Source: Chamaecyparis obtusa (taxonomy: Eukaryota > Streptophyta > Pinopsida > Cupressales > Cupressaceae). From it: a DNA stretch of 64,000 nucleotides. Below the pieces are notes generated by a model, which saw nothing but the letters and a program-made list of their open reading frames with translations, had not been told where the DNA came from and ran no database searches. The position numbers were made by a program, and so were the translations under genes. Where the stretch lies: contig BSBK01006742.1 of the NCBI GenBank assembly GCA_027943335.1, forward strand, positions 1 through 64,000. The letters are read 5' to 3'. Positions 1 to 12,000 of the stretch are shown here, piece after piece; positions within the stretch are counted from its first letter, which is position 1; each line of letters starts with the position of its first letter.

Positions 1-1504
1 ATTCTATAAAAAAATTATGCTCATATGCAAATGTGTTATATCTATTTAAATTTGATTTACTTGCTAGGGTTTCAAAAATAAATACAAACAAACCCTAACT
101 AATATAATACACAATTTTTTCTCATATTTTTCTAACAAATTTACAAAATATTCATGGTTCTACAATCATAAGATTTCTTCAACCAAAATAATTTCAAAAT
201 AAAATTTCATATAAAATAATTACAAAACTACGTTCGACAAAATTTAGTAGGCACAAAATAAACAATCTTTCAAAAGAAAATCAGATCTACGAGGGCTTAA
301 AACCCTATCTTAATCCACCAATTGATAGAAGCCATGAAGAACAATCTAATACCCAAAAAAAATTTAAGCTTTCATAATTTCCTTCAATTCAAACTCTGAA
401 CTCAAATGTGTAAACCTATGTGTAAAGAATAATAACCTAAATATTGTTAATAAAGGAAAACTAAGAAACCTAGGGTTTTTCCATAGCTCATGAAGAATAA
501 AAAAGTGATATGAACCTTAAATTGAGTAAAAATCATTTATTTAATAAATATTTCTTATTTTTATCGATTCATTCAACTTGAATTTTGAAAGGTAAAGTTC
601 AACTTTCTTAATAAATTGTTTTCTAATATGCAACTCAACATTAAAATCACTTAACTCATTTTAATTTCTTTTGCATGTTTAAATATTTTTTTAAATTTTT
701 CATTAATTTAAAATTTCTAGCATATTTTAAATATACAACTTAATAATAAATTTTTTTGTACATTTTAATTGTGTACTTAAATTCTAATTTAGACATAGCA
801 TTTAATTAAATCTTCACTTTCAATAACTAGACTTTCTAATTAATTCTTTTTAATAAATATAGGTATTTAATTAATTCTCATTAATTAAATACCCTTATAT
901 TTTAACACTCCAATATTTTATAAGATATAAGTAATCAATTGCATAATTAAGTTTAATTAAATCCTTTAGCTATTTTAACACAAAAATTACATAAAATATG
1001 CAGGCATGTAAAACTTGAAAAAAATGATTACATAAAAAATAATAAATCAAATATAAAGGAAGGGTTTATGAATGATGTCACCTTGATGAATTCAGAGGGT
1101 AATAACTAAGATACTTGTCCACTATGTTTGGACAATAAATGTCTTATGTTAATATTTTGACCTATTTTTTATCTCCCCTCTCTTACCATTGAGATATTGA
1201 GATAGGGAACACTCATCTTGATAATTAAGGGAAGTTGATGACAGGTACCTAAAATCTTTCATAAAAGACAAGCATGTTCTACATGTATAAATATATATAA
1301 TAGAAAATGGCAAGGATCATCTAATCGTATGGATGTCACAAGAAAGTAACTATGAATCTATCCCTCAACCACATTAGGGACATCACACATAAATATTAAA
1401 CATACTCACAATCCATACACATGCAGGTATTGGGTTAGTAAATCCATAAATATAAATGACATCATAACATATAGGAAATCTAACTATGGGAGGGGGATTA
1501 CAAC
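1..1504. other. AT-rich stretch without a recognisable gene
   Basis: Very AT-rich sequence with frequent stops in all frames. I see no coding similarity, no LTR ends and no RNA gene. It may hold a decayed continuation of the element to its right, but nothing in the sequence shows that. Confidence 0.5.
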
Positions 1505-2373
1505 ACAAGTGTTTTTTTTTTTTCATGGAAACCCAAGAGGTTAAATACCATGGAGAAGGTTAGCTCTTCAGTATTGTGTAATCAATTATATAATACATAG
1601 GATGGCTCGCTATTGGTGTGGCTCATTGTCTATGTGCTCTCTATGATTGGCCTCACTACCCAAATATAATAATAGTAAATTTTTCTAGATATACAAAATT
1701 AAATTTTTGGGCATACATCGACAAATGCACTAAATACAATGCTCACTATATACAAATCTTCTCCTTTTTATTTATACACAAATTCACTAATAATTCAGTT
1801 ATAACAATTTTCATATATGTACAACACCGCATATTTTACAATAAAATTACATAGATCGTGCCATCCTACAATTTTGAGGTCTTTGTAGTTATATACCATC
1901 ACAAGTATACACATTCTCTATGTCATATGAGAATAAAAGAAAATGTTTTAAACAATTTTCAATATACATTTATTATCAGCTATACCAAATAGATGAGTGG
2001 AAGTGTCTAATTAGTTTGAACCAAAATAGTCATGTACTATGTTGATCATGAATAATCTTCGACAATACCTGGCTAGTTATTTTGTCATTCCTTGATGTTA
2101 GTTAATACTGAACTGATACCAAAATATGCAACTGTGATAATCAATACTAACAAATCCACAAAAGCGATAGCAATGATAGCCAAAATAGGACACTCTAAAT
2201 ATCTTCTACTTTTTCATTGATGAAAAAAATATATATCATATCAAAACCTAAAACTTCAAAAATCTAAAAACCTAGTGACAAAAGTGAAATATAGCTAAAA
2301 AATGCCCCTAAGAGGGACATACCAATAACTACTCCCTTTTTAAAAAAAATGTTTTAAAATTGATCATTGTTCA
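1505..2373 (-). repeat. LTR-like copy of element C (3' LTR, left end truncated or unclear)
   Basis: From about 1520 to 2230 this matches 26650-27395: shared blocks around 'gtggaaacccaaga', 'gtagttatatacc' and 'gttagttaatactgaact' occur in the same order. The right edge is placed at 2373 because the minus strand there reads tgaacaatgatc just after a purine-rich tract (minus strand of about 2374-2390, ccaaagtgggagaag), which looks like a copia polypurine tract. The left edge is where similarity to the other copy stops, so it is not a true LTR end. Confidence 0.45.
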
Positions 2374-4474
2374 CTTCTCCCACTTTGGCGACAATGGAAA
2401 AGTAGTTCTAATCTGTATAAATTAAAAATTTTGAAAAACCTACAAGCTTCAATCATCAACTTGAATGGATTCAAGGGTCTATGTTAATCATTTAAGTGCT
2501 TAAATCCATGTATCCTTATTTCCATTCTAATCAGTGATAGCCCAATCCATTTGTAAAGGTGTACATGAACTATAGCCAACATATATTTTGTGTCTTCGAT
2601 AATAGCCAATTCTTCTAATGACTATCCTTTTGTAGACAACAGTGCATTACTAAAAGATAAGATATAGGGAACACGCATATCTTGCAGACCTCTTAATGGA
2701 ATAATGATATTTTTTGTTTTTTGCTAAAGATAGAGCAATCTCTTCTACTTTAATTCCAATTGAGTTCTCATTGATCCATCAAGATCATTGTTTATCTTAT
2801 AAGATACATAGGTATTTTTGCCTTGAAACTGAATAATATCCATTGCCTATTTAATATTTTTTATGACCATAGGCTATTGTAGTATGTAATCAAACAATTG
2901 GTTTCAACATCTTCTAAAAGTTGTTATCATTCTTGAATCAAATTCTATAAATCAAAGAAATTTTTATGATACCTGTACTCAAGCTTCATATTATTTTAGT
3001 AATTCTTCTTGTTTAGACACATTGACACTCTATCCTAACCAAATATTTTTCTTCTGACTAGCTTTGATGAAACCTATGTGATGTGTAGAAGCGGCTATTA
3101 ATTGGGTAGTGAGTGTTGATGGTATAAAGTTTCTTAGAAACTTGTGGGAACTATTTAACCAATATCTGGTCATCTATCAATAAGTTCAATTTCAAGATCT
3201 TTTCTTTTTGGACTACTTTTCACAATACCATTAGTATAAACAAACATCAAAACATCTTTTCCTTCTCTATCCTCTTCTAGTTTAAATTCTTACGCTTTAT
3301 CTATTTATTTATCCTCTATTTTATTTTGATCTTCTTTTTCTTTTTCCCATGTCTCATTTTTCTCATTTCCTTTTTCTTCTCCTTCTCCTACCTCAACTTC
3401 ATTTTTAGGTATATTTGTGTCTATTAGTTTTACTATGCCACAATTAATAGTGGATTCATCAACTTGATTTTTTCTAATAACTTTTAGGTTTCCTTTTCTT
3501 TTCATTCATCCTATTCCTTTTCCTTGTGGACTTCCTCAATTTTCATAGAAAATCCTATAAGAGAAACATTAAGTGGTTCAATTTCAAGAGTATTATGGTC
3601 TAATTTTCATATATCATTATCATCGAATTCTATAATAAATATTTCCTTTCTTGGTGAAACTTTTATTGTAGAAGACCTAATGATCTCAAATTATTATAAA
3701 ATATTCAACTTACTTGTAAGAGTAGTCAAATTATTAATCATTTATTGTTTCATCTACACTTTATTGATTTATCTACCATAAGAGAACACATTCTCTTCCT
3801 TTTTTTAAGAGCTTGTCCATTTTATGGAATAGAGAATGAAACAATATATTATTTTCCCACCAGATCTTTGCAAAATTCAACCAATACTTCCTTGTATAGA
3901 TCTCTTTCTATTGTTTTTAGAATTAACTCTAATTTTCTTTAGCTCATCCTATAATGGACATAGTGATTTTATTCTTATAATCCTCTAACTCAACATCATG
4001 TTTTGCACCATATCATAAGAATGCAACAATAATAGTTTTTTTTCCATCATTGGATGTTGATTAATACATCTCACTGATACTCGTCAAACTAATCTGCAAA
4101 GAATTTATAAATATGCTTCAATCGAAAGGATTGTAAGTAAACTTAGGTTCATGACTTAACTCTTTCTCCTTTCATTTCTTATTTGTGCTGACTTTAATCT
4201 GAAAGAACTCTTTATTATCATCATATTCAATGGGTTCATCTGACTCATTAACAAAATTAAAAATAATAAGAATATCACTACAATATCTTTCCTTGGGCTT
4301 CCCCAGAGAAAAAGGAGCAATTTTTTATTTTTCCTCTTCTTCAATGGACTCTCCTTCTCAACTTTAATCACATGAACTTTGATATGGCTGGACTAGTAAA
4401 AGGATTTCTAGTAGAACAAAAAGTGAATTTCTTCATGTATTTATATTTCTACTCTTCAATAAAAGTAGAAAATT
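2374..4474 (-). pseudogene. Element C interior, left of the A insertion (degenerate)
   Basis: Minus-strand interior of the old element C, separated from 23909-26490 by element A. Immediately left of A, the minus-strand frame continues the lysine-rich frame that ends at 23909: after KKEAKE it reads FSTFIEE, a stop, then KYKYMKKF. The coding sequence therefore ran through the site where A landed. Further along are acidic and lysine-rich pieces (about 4150-4330 and 3305-3505). I looked for integrase, reverse transcriptase and RNase H motifs of copia elements and found none, so either this part is too decayed or the element never carried pol. Confidence 0.4.
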
Positions 4475-5012
4475 CCTTTTGTTGGGTCACTTTCCAGTCA
4501 TAGCAAAAATATTTTGAAAATGATCTCTTCCCTGCAAGTTTTGGTAAAGTTGCCCCGCCCTGCTGCAAACCAGTTTTAATGTGCAAAGAAAATCCATAAT
4601 GTTTCATGGTTTGCACTCTTAGCCCTCTGCTCTTTAATGTATCACCTTGCTCCAGTTTAGATCACATCTCCTGATTCACAAAATCCAGGGAGATATCCAA
4701 GTTTTAAGGTCTGCAGGAAATAGTTTCAGAATTTACCAAAGTGTCAAAAACCCACAATGTTTTTGAAAACCCATGATGTTTTCTACCTTTTTGGCCTACA
4801 TGAAAAACCTTGATGTTTTCACATCCCTTGTTTACCTATATGTCAATTTCAATAACCCTAGATGTTTTCGATCTTTCACAAAAAACCCTATGTGTTTTCG
4901 AGCTCGCATAACTTCCCTTTTGTTGGCACTCCTTGTTCATCGGTCCTAATTGTGCAAGAGCGATCAGATGGTGGGCCCGGGTCTTCAAGGGTTTTAAAAT
5001 GATAAATTGTCA

Positions 5013-5177
5013 CATGATTGCATGTCAAAATTTTTTGACATGGGACCATGCAACTGGTTACTTTTTGTGTTGGGCCCGTTGGCGGGGAGGGCAGTGGTCT
5101 CGCTGGCAGTTATGTGGCATCCTGTGGTTGGCTGTCACATGATCGCATGTCAAAGTTTTCTGACATGCGATCATGTG
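5013..5177. repeat. Pair of inverted repeats in the A LTR
   Basis: A perfect 17-bp inverted repeat lies at 5136-5152 and 5161-5177 (left arm cacatgatcgcatgtca, 8-base loop). A decayed version of the same motif lies about 125 bp upstream (5013-5050). The 3' LTR has the matching pair at about 21497-21535 and 21617-21655, each less perfect. A third hairpin with 8-bp arms (cgcatagc / gctatgcg) is at about 5697-5722. Each could fold as a hairpin or bind a dimeric protein. Confidence 0.75.
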
Positions 5178-6960
5178 ATTGGTTGACACCTGTTCCTTAG
5201 CTCGGTGGTAGGTGGTGATGTTCATTTTCTGATTGGTCGATGTGGCGGGTGACATGGAAGTTCTCGATGGGGCCATTGTCAGAGGGGTCTGCGAGTTGGC
5301 CAGCATGTATCGAGATCTACGACTGGCATATGATCTCAAGGAATATTCTCCCCCCTTGAGATCATACGCTGATCATTTGATTAAAGGGGCTTGTTTTTAG
5401 TGGGTCCAACATGCTATGGAGATGCTGATGTGCGTGATTTTCATTGGTCGGGGAGCAGTGATGTGGAAAGTTGTCAGCAGAGCTCAAGTTGTAACATGTT
5501 TGATGTGGTGCCAACTGTTCGGTCTCGTTGACATGGTGGTTCTTGGTTAGAGGTTGATGTTGGCAAGTGCTAATGGTTTTTTGCATGTTCACATGAGCCA
5601 GTTTCATGCTATGCAATCATGTGACAAACCCTGTGTGTTAGCGGGTGGCAGTTATGTGGCAAGGTAGAAGGGTGACGTGGAGGTGTGTCTCATGTTCGCA
5701 TAGCCCATTTCCTAGCTATGCGATCATGTGACAACTGTTGAATGTCACTGTTGTGGAGTCAAGGTAGGTCCATGGTGCCAGTGTTGCCGAGTTGCTCGAT
5801 TCTAGTTGGCTACTGACTAGTGATGTGGCTGGAGACTTTTGAGTGGGTTTGTGATTGCAGTTGTGGGACTAAAGATAAAGGTTAATTTGCAAAGCCTAGG
5901 AAAGATAAGAGGATCTACGGTCAGGACTTAAAGCTAGTCTTAGTTTGAATATGGGTCGTTGATTCCCTACAGGCACCAAGATATGACCGTTGTCTTTCAA
6001 TTTTATATTTACAGATGGTTTTTGTGATAGGAAGTACCAAAACTGATGGTTTTAGTGGCCTGATTGGATTTGTTTGCTGGCACTTGCTATTGTAGTGTGG
6101 TCCAGGGTGTTCTTTCATCATTTGCAGGGGTCTTTATTGTATGTTTTTGAGCTCGAGAAACTTTTTGCAGGCGGTGATTTGTACTGGTTTTCATGACTAT
6201 CCTTGGTGTTCTATATTGAGCTCGCAGATTTTCATGATTGCAGATCTACCTATGTTTCCTGTCCCTACATTGAATTTTGATGTATTCCAGTTGGTTAGGT
6301 GGGTGAAACCCTAACCCTTACCATTGTTACCCATAGCTTGTTGCATCCTAACTTGTTTGGGATTCCAAGGTAACCAGTGTTATAAATAGTTGAATTTTTG
6401 ACTTTGTAAGGGTTCCAGCTTAGAATTCCTTTCTGGTTTCGTGAAGGGTCCTTTTCTTATAGATATTTCCTTTTCTCTACATATAAGGTGTTCTTCTTCC
6501 ATTGTTGGTTTTCAGAATATGATGCATATTGTAACAAATTTGTCTTATGTATGAGGATTTGATATACTCTTACTGTTACCAAGCTATCTCCATTTGAATT
6601 TTGAGTCCATTAATCATACATCAAGGGTGTTTGATTTTTCTATTTGCATTGCCTAAGTGTTTGCAAGTGGAGTTGTCTTCATAGAGATAACTGGTTCAGG
6701 GTTAGTGTTCAATACATATGAGCTGAGGTGTCAAAGATATTTCATGCTTGTGTTCCAGTGGATGTTGGTCAATGTATTATCTGTTTATAGGTCTCTTGTA
6801 AGGGGAGGGTTAAAATCCTTTAGATGGGTAATAACATACTTGGATACATAGGTGGGATGTTAAGTTGAGGTTTGTTCATGGTGTGTGATTGATGTCAGGC
6901 ATCAACACATTAAGTATATTGTGTTCTTGTTTCATAGCTTTCTCTTGCAATAAGGTATTT

Positions 6961-7031
6961 GACTCTATGGCCCATTGGACAAGGCACTGGTCTATCAGAG
7001 ACTTAGGATATCTTAGGGGTCCTTTCAACCC
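6961..7031 (+). other. tRNA-Arg-like segment inside the A LTR
   Basis: The segment opens gactctatggcccattgg and continues acaaggcactggtcta. This resembles the acceptor stem, D arm and start of the anticodon arm of plant tRNA-Arg as I recall it. The stretch tggcccattgg (6968-6978) fits the pol III A-box consensus TRGYNNANNNG. The T-arm half is much poorer: gggt, a loop, then accc, with no good B box. It recurs in the 3' LTR (23464-23535) and in the solo LTR (63444-63514). It cannot be a working tRNA because the anticodon arm does not pair and the 3' acceptor half is missing. Confidence 0.4.
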
Positions 7032-7401
7032 AACATCAAAATAATTCAAATACCTTCCCCTTTCATGTTGGTGGTAGTATTAGGAATTTCTCTCTAGTCT
7101 TTAGACTCATTGTATGCAAGTAGGGTTGTTGCAGAAGAATTTACTTCATTGGGGTACAAGTTACATGAAGGTGTTTGAAGACTATTCCAAACTAATGTAT
7201 CTGCAGGCTTGTTGTTTATCATGAGGTGTCTTGAGTGTGCAGATAAGGCAATACTTGCCTAAGTGATGTGGAGCTCAAAGAAGGAGGATTCCATTTAATC
7301 CTCATCAATTGGACTATTTTCTTGTCAAACTTGAGTGCCTACCCTGAGAATCAAGCCCCTCATTTGATTCAAGTTTGGTCCTAAAAGGAAAATCTCTAAC
7401 A

Positions 7402-7776
7402 AAATGAAAACTCTGTTGGGGAACCATTGGAAAGAGTCATATGAACAAACAAGCATTTGCTAAATTTTCTCGCCTAGCTGTGAGTGGTGGCTCTAATTTT
7501 TCTCTGTTTAATCAGTGCAGTTTCTGATAAGTAGTGAACCCTATGAAGTTCTATGTATTGATTGGAAGAAGATACAAAATTGGTGTAATATCTTCCTCTT
7601 CAAGGACGTGGCAACTCTATATATCAAAGAACCTGATGGAGCTGCATGCTGAGCTCTAGATCTGCCATGTCTTCTGAGTCAACAAAGTTTTCTGCTGCAA
7701 AACTTCTAGGTATTTATGATTACAATGTTTCCCTATCAAGTATTCAGTGCTAGTATAAAGGGAAGACTGAGATAAG
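7402..7776 (+). other. Untranslated leader of element A
   Basis: Stretch between the 5' LTR and the first plausible gag start. It has no coding similarity. It starts with the possible decayed PBS described under element A. Confidence 0.4.
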
Positions 7777-8990
7777 ATGAGTGACTCTCATCTTGTTTCA
7801 AATCCAATGCATAATCAAGGGAAAAGCTAGTCTAGGCGATTGGGTTTTGTCAAGTTGGATAGACTTTTAAGTTATGTTCTTCCAAGGTCTCTTCACTCTT
7901 TTCCTAGTGAGCTTTTGGGTCTAATTCTTATTTTTGATTGTCAGTCTGATTTAGCAATGAAGCATGTCCTAGCATTCTATAGATTTATTATAGAATATTA
8001 GATTTTTGATGAGGATGTTAGTATGATGTTTTTTGGGAGATCCCTCAAAGGGGTTGCATCTAATTGGTATCTAAATCTGCCCCCAAAATACATCTCTTCT
8101 TTGACTGAATTCAAGTGGTTGTTCTTAGAGGAGTTTGTTGATGATGATGAATGGAATGAGTTGCAAAAGGATCATCAGAAAAAATGGAATACAAGTTGTA
8201 TTTCAGAGCAACCCATATCTAATGCTGAGGGTACTTCTTTCGATGAAGTTTTGTCAGAGGAGATTCAGATTGTGGTAGTGACCAGGAATCAAAATCAAGG
8301 TGTGCAAGATCCTCCATTCATTAAAAGATGTCTGAATTTGATTTCAGTGGTTATTCAAGTGAGGAGTATGAAGATAAGGAAGTGATAATGGATTGTGATG
8401 TCAGTGAGTTTGAACATGAAGATTTAAGTGATGGGTTATTAAATAATCCTAAAATGGGTAGTGAGTTTAAAGTGTTCACTAACACTTTATATGATGAAGA
8501 CTATGATGATTATCAGCCCATTTTTTGTCATGATGTTCAACATGGTGCATTGCATGGAGTTATCAATCCTTTTTTTGAAGAACATGTGGAGGTCTCAGAT
8601 TCAGTTGAATTGGGATGCCCATTTTCCATCTGTGGGTATCAATTTGATTATTCATTCAAGGTCCAGCCGGTTACACTTGTGGAAATGCAAAGTCAAGGTA
8701 TGAATGAGGCCTTTCTACAGGAAGCATATGAGGCTTTTGTGTTTCCAATTGATAGAATACATGAGTCAATAGAGAAGAACAGGTTCTTATCTGATGGTAC
8801 TATTCATGGGTATGCTAAATTGTTTCTTCATAGTGAGCAAGATAAAGAGAGTGCCAATAAATTTTACATGCACTATGAAGATAGCTACTTTGTTCTTTCT
8901 GATATGCTGGTTGAACATGTTGACACACCTGTTGAAACAAATGAAAATAGAATGCCTGATGTGCCACATGAAGGAAGAAATGAAAATTAG
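7777..8990 (+). pseudogene. gag: gag-like gene of element A (broken)
   Basis: A single frame opens at ATG 7777 and runs to 8385 with in-frame TAGs at about 7825 and at 7999. It then shifts to another frame (8328-8990). Residues around 7940-8130 have the Ty3/gypsy capsid pattern: a helix, then FFGRSLKGVASNWYLNLPP, then a hydrophobic helix ending FKWLFLEEF. After the shift comes a roughly 220-residue acidic region (YSSEEYEDKE and similar) with no zinc knuckle and no domain I recognise. No protease, RT or integrase follows. It probably encoded the particle protein of a non-autonomous element that borrowed pol from relatives. The frame change could also be a true overlap or a spliced junction, which the sequence alone does not decide. 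Confidence 0.65.
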
Positions 8991-9093
8991 ATTTTTGAGA
9001 GAGGTAGGAATTAACTCATGTTTGTTGCTGCAGGTTTTTGTAAAAAATGTACACTTTGTATAGTTTTCCCTTTCCTATCTCCCTGGTGTGTTC

Positions 9094-12000
9094 TGTGAGG
9101 CCCACCTTCGGCCCACATAGTGATCCTGTGTTATGCATATCAGCCTATCATTTTGATTATGTTTCTTTCAGAGATTCTTGGACTCTGTCGACTACTGTTA
9201 TATTATGTTTGACTTGTTGGACTGTTCTTTTGATGATACTGCATATGGGATCCATGATGTGTAGATTTGGTTTATGTATTTATATGATGTTTTGTGAACC
9301 TGATGATCTTGATGGTATTTAAATTACGTTATGGAATTTCATTTGAAATATGCAATCAAATCTTGAATATTACATGCAATTGAAGTATGAGTTGAATTAT
9401 GCAATTTAATGATTAAATTTCGCTATATCATATATGTTTATTTTAATGGTTTTCTTCCTTGAATTACTGATGCTGCATTTAGGTATTGCAGGTGGAAGGA
9501 CCATGGAAACACATTCGGGGAAATCACATTGAACGTAGGGTAACCAGTTAAACCAAGGCCCCGTCTATCAAGAGACCTGAGGCCTCGTTGTTAAGTAATT
9601 TATTTCGTAACAGTAATTTGAATGTTTGTGTGTTTTAATGTTATGTGTTGTGATATTGGACGTACCGTGTGTGAAATGTTATTTTGTAAAGTGTCGCTTG
9701 ACACTATTGTTAATGTTATCAAGGTACGTCGTGTGTTGTGTGAGAGCACTTGCTAGGAGTGTTAGGGAAATCTTAGCACACCTTTTTGCCATAGGAATCT
9801 TTATGCAGCCTCATTCCCCATTTCTGATGTTATTTCTCGACATGGGTTTAGAGGGTTTATTATGGCCTTAGGAGATAGTTTTATGCAAAATTTGTTAACC
9901 CATTCCATGTACCCATGGGTTAGGGGTATTTTCACCTCTTTAGAAGCCAAAAAGTGACTTTAGGACCCTTTTAAAAATTCATTTTCCTTCTTGAGCGAAA
10001 TTGCAACTTGCATGTTTGAACCTCATTTATGAGGTTAGGTGTAGAAGCCCTATTTAGAGGAATTTTTGGCTAAGGATGATTCATTCACCCATTCTCTATT
10101 TTTAGAGAGTTTCCAGAAAGTTAGAGGAGAAAGCTTGAAGCTTGGATTAGGGCTCAACAAAATTCTTCCATAGCTTTGGACTTGAGGTAGGAAATCATGT
10201 GCTCTCTTTGTTTGTATGAGATGTTTGTTAATAGTGATCATGTTCTTGGCTTCCCATGGTTGGTCATGGTGGAAGCTTGTATTGTTTTGTGTTGTGTTTT
10301 AGCTCCCCATGGTTGGTCATGGTGAGAGCAAGCATGCAAATGTGTTATTCTTGTAATTGGATTTTGGGTTGTTTACTCTTGGATTCACTCACCCTTGGGA
10401 GGGAAGAGGAATCAAGAGGGGGTGTGGGAATGGAGGCAACTCCATGTGTAGAGTCTCCTCCATGTGTGGGGAAAGATGAACTTGGGTGAGTGATTTTCCC
10501 CAAGAAACCTTGCATTTAGCCCTTGTGGCAATGGGGGGCATAAGGAGGGAAAATTGGCCATGTGTGCCTTGTATGTAATTGAGAAATATGGGTCCATGTG
10601 TGGCCTTGTTTTGTTATGCAATGGTTATCTCCATGGTTTGTCTACCCACACCCTACAAAGGAAATTTCATGGGAATTCCTTAGTTTTCTGCTTGAGGGAA
10701 TTTGGGATTTTGCCAATGTTTATAATCTTGTTGTGTTTGTGTGTGTGTGATTGTATCCTGTTCATTGTGATCTCCCCAAGCTCGGGGGTGGTCTCATGAG
10801 AGACCTTGGATGGGAGGTGAGCTCCCATGGTCTTTTCCTTGTCTTGTTTTCATTTGCAGATATTGAAGTATGGATGTATGAAGATGAAGATGTTAGAAAT
10901 TCTTGCCTTGATGTTTTTGAATGAGGAAATCACTCCATGATTTGGATGCATTGTTGTAAATTTTATATGATGTAATTCTTCTTTCTTTGGAGCACTTGTA
11001 AATTGTAAATTTAGAAAGGAAAATAAGAAAGATAAGCATGTTGCTATAATGATCTTTCACTGTAAAGATTGATGTATTTAGTAGATGTATTTATTATGAT
11101 ACTCATGTAAAGGAAAGCAAGCATCATTTTGAATATTGCAATGTTATTTTGTAATCTAGGATGATGTAAATTTCAATGGAAATAAAGATAATGAGATGTT
11201 ATGTAATTCATAATATGTATAAGATGAATCCTTGCATGTTTCTTAAAAGATCTTTATCTCTCTCTCTACCATTGAAATTACTCTCTTAATTATTGCAATG
11301 AGTTCTTCAAGTTGATAGATTCTATATTGTATTGTTATCATCACTTATTTGGATGAAATAGGAATATTGTAGTTTTCTATTAGATGTTTTTAATTGTCTA
11401 AGAACATTGGAAATAAACTCTGTATATATGTTTTATATCACTCTATTAGTTCTATAAGATTGTGATGAAACAGCTATGAAATATGAATGAATTGTTAATA
11501 TTAGATTTACAATTAAACTATGATACTCATGAATGAAACACTATCTAATTTCAATATCCTAAACTCTTCATTCCATTTTAAAAATCATTAAATTTTCATT
11601 TGCTATACTCTTATAAGTTTTCAAAAAAAAATTGAACTAGAAGTGCCTAAAAAAAAATTAGCACTCTACAGCAAATTTTTAAGAGAGCAAAATTGCTCTC
11701 TGGATTTTGTATGGGATAGAAATCCCATACAAAAATCCTTACCACAGTCTTATTAAAATATAAAACAAGACACCTAATTTAATAACTAATATAAAAACTA
11801 ATATAATATCCAATAAAATATCTCTCCAAACTTAACTACCCCTTACCTCATTAATTTCCCCTTATCTCTTTGTCTACTCTTAAACCCACGCAGAGGATGA
11901 TGATGTTTCTAATAATATAAACAAAAAATATATATTTTAAAATACCTATTAAATCCTTAACCCCACGTTGGACTTTGGGAAGTTTGTAAGTGGAGGCATT

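Larger units (their letters stand above)
4480..7401 (+). repeat. 5' LTR of element A
   Basis: About 2.92 kb, TG...CA ended, collinear with 20969-23908 with many substitutions and short indels. The first third holds a run of CATGTGA/TGACATG inverted repeats. The last 450 bases are the best conserved part and are also shared with the solo LTR at 60705-63884; they contain a tRNA-like segment at 6961-7031. Confidence 0.85.

Noticed and set aside
5013..5177. CRISPR-like repeat array
   Set aside because: Only two unequal inverted repeats, no regular spacers, and the context is a plant LTR.
4933..5616. Short ORFs on both strands within the A LTR
   Set aside because: They are by-products of the palindromic, GC-richer sequence there and are not conserved as frames in the 3' LTR.
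6961..7031. Functional tRNA gene
   Set aside because: The anticodon arm does not pair, the 3' acceptor strand is absent and the B box is poor.
7402..7425. A confident tRNA-Asp PBS for element A
   Set aside because: Only a loose resemblance (gttggggaacc); too many mismatches to call.
9626..10799. Several ORFs of 60-80 codons inside the B LTRs, present identically in both copies
   Set aside because: Their duplication simply follows LTR identity. They overlap on both strands, have no recognisable domain, and their codon use looks like translated non-coding sequence.
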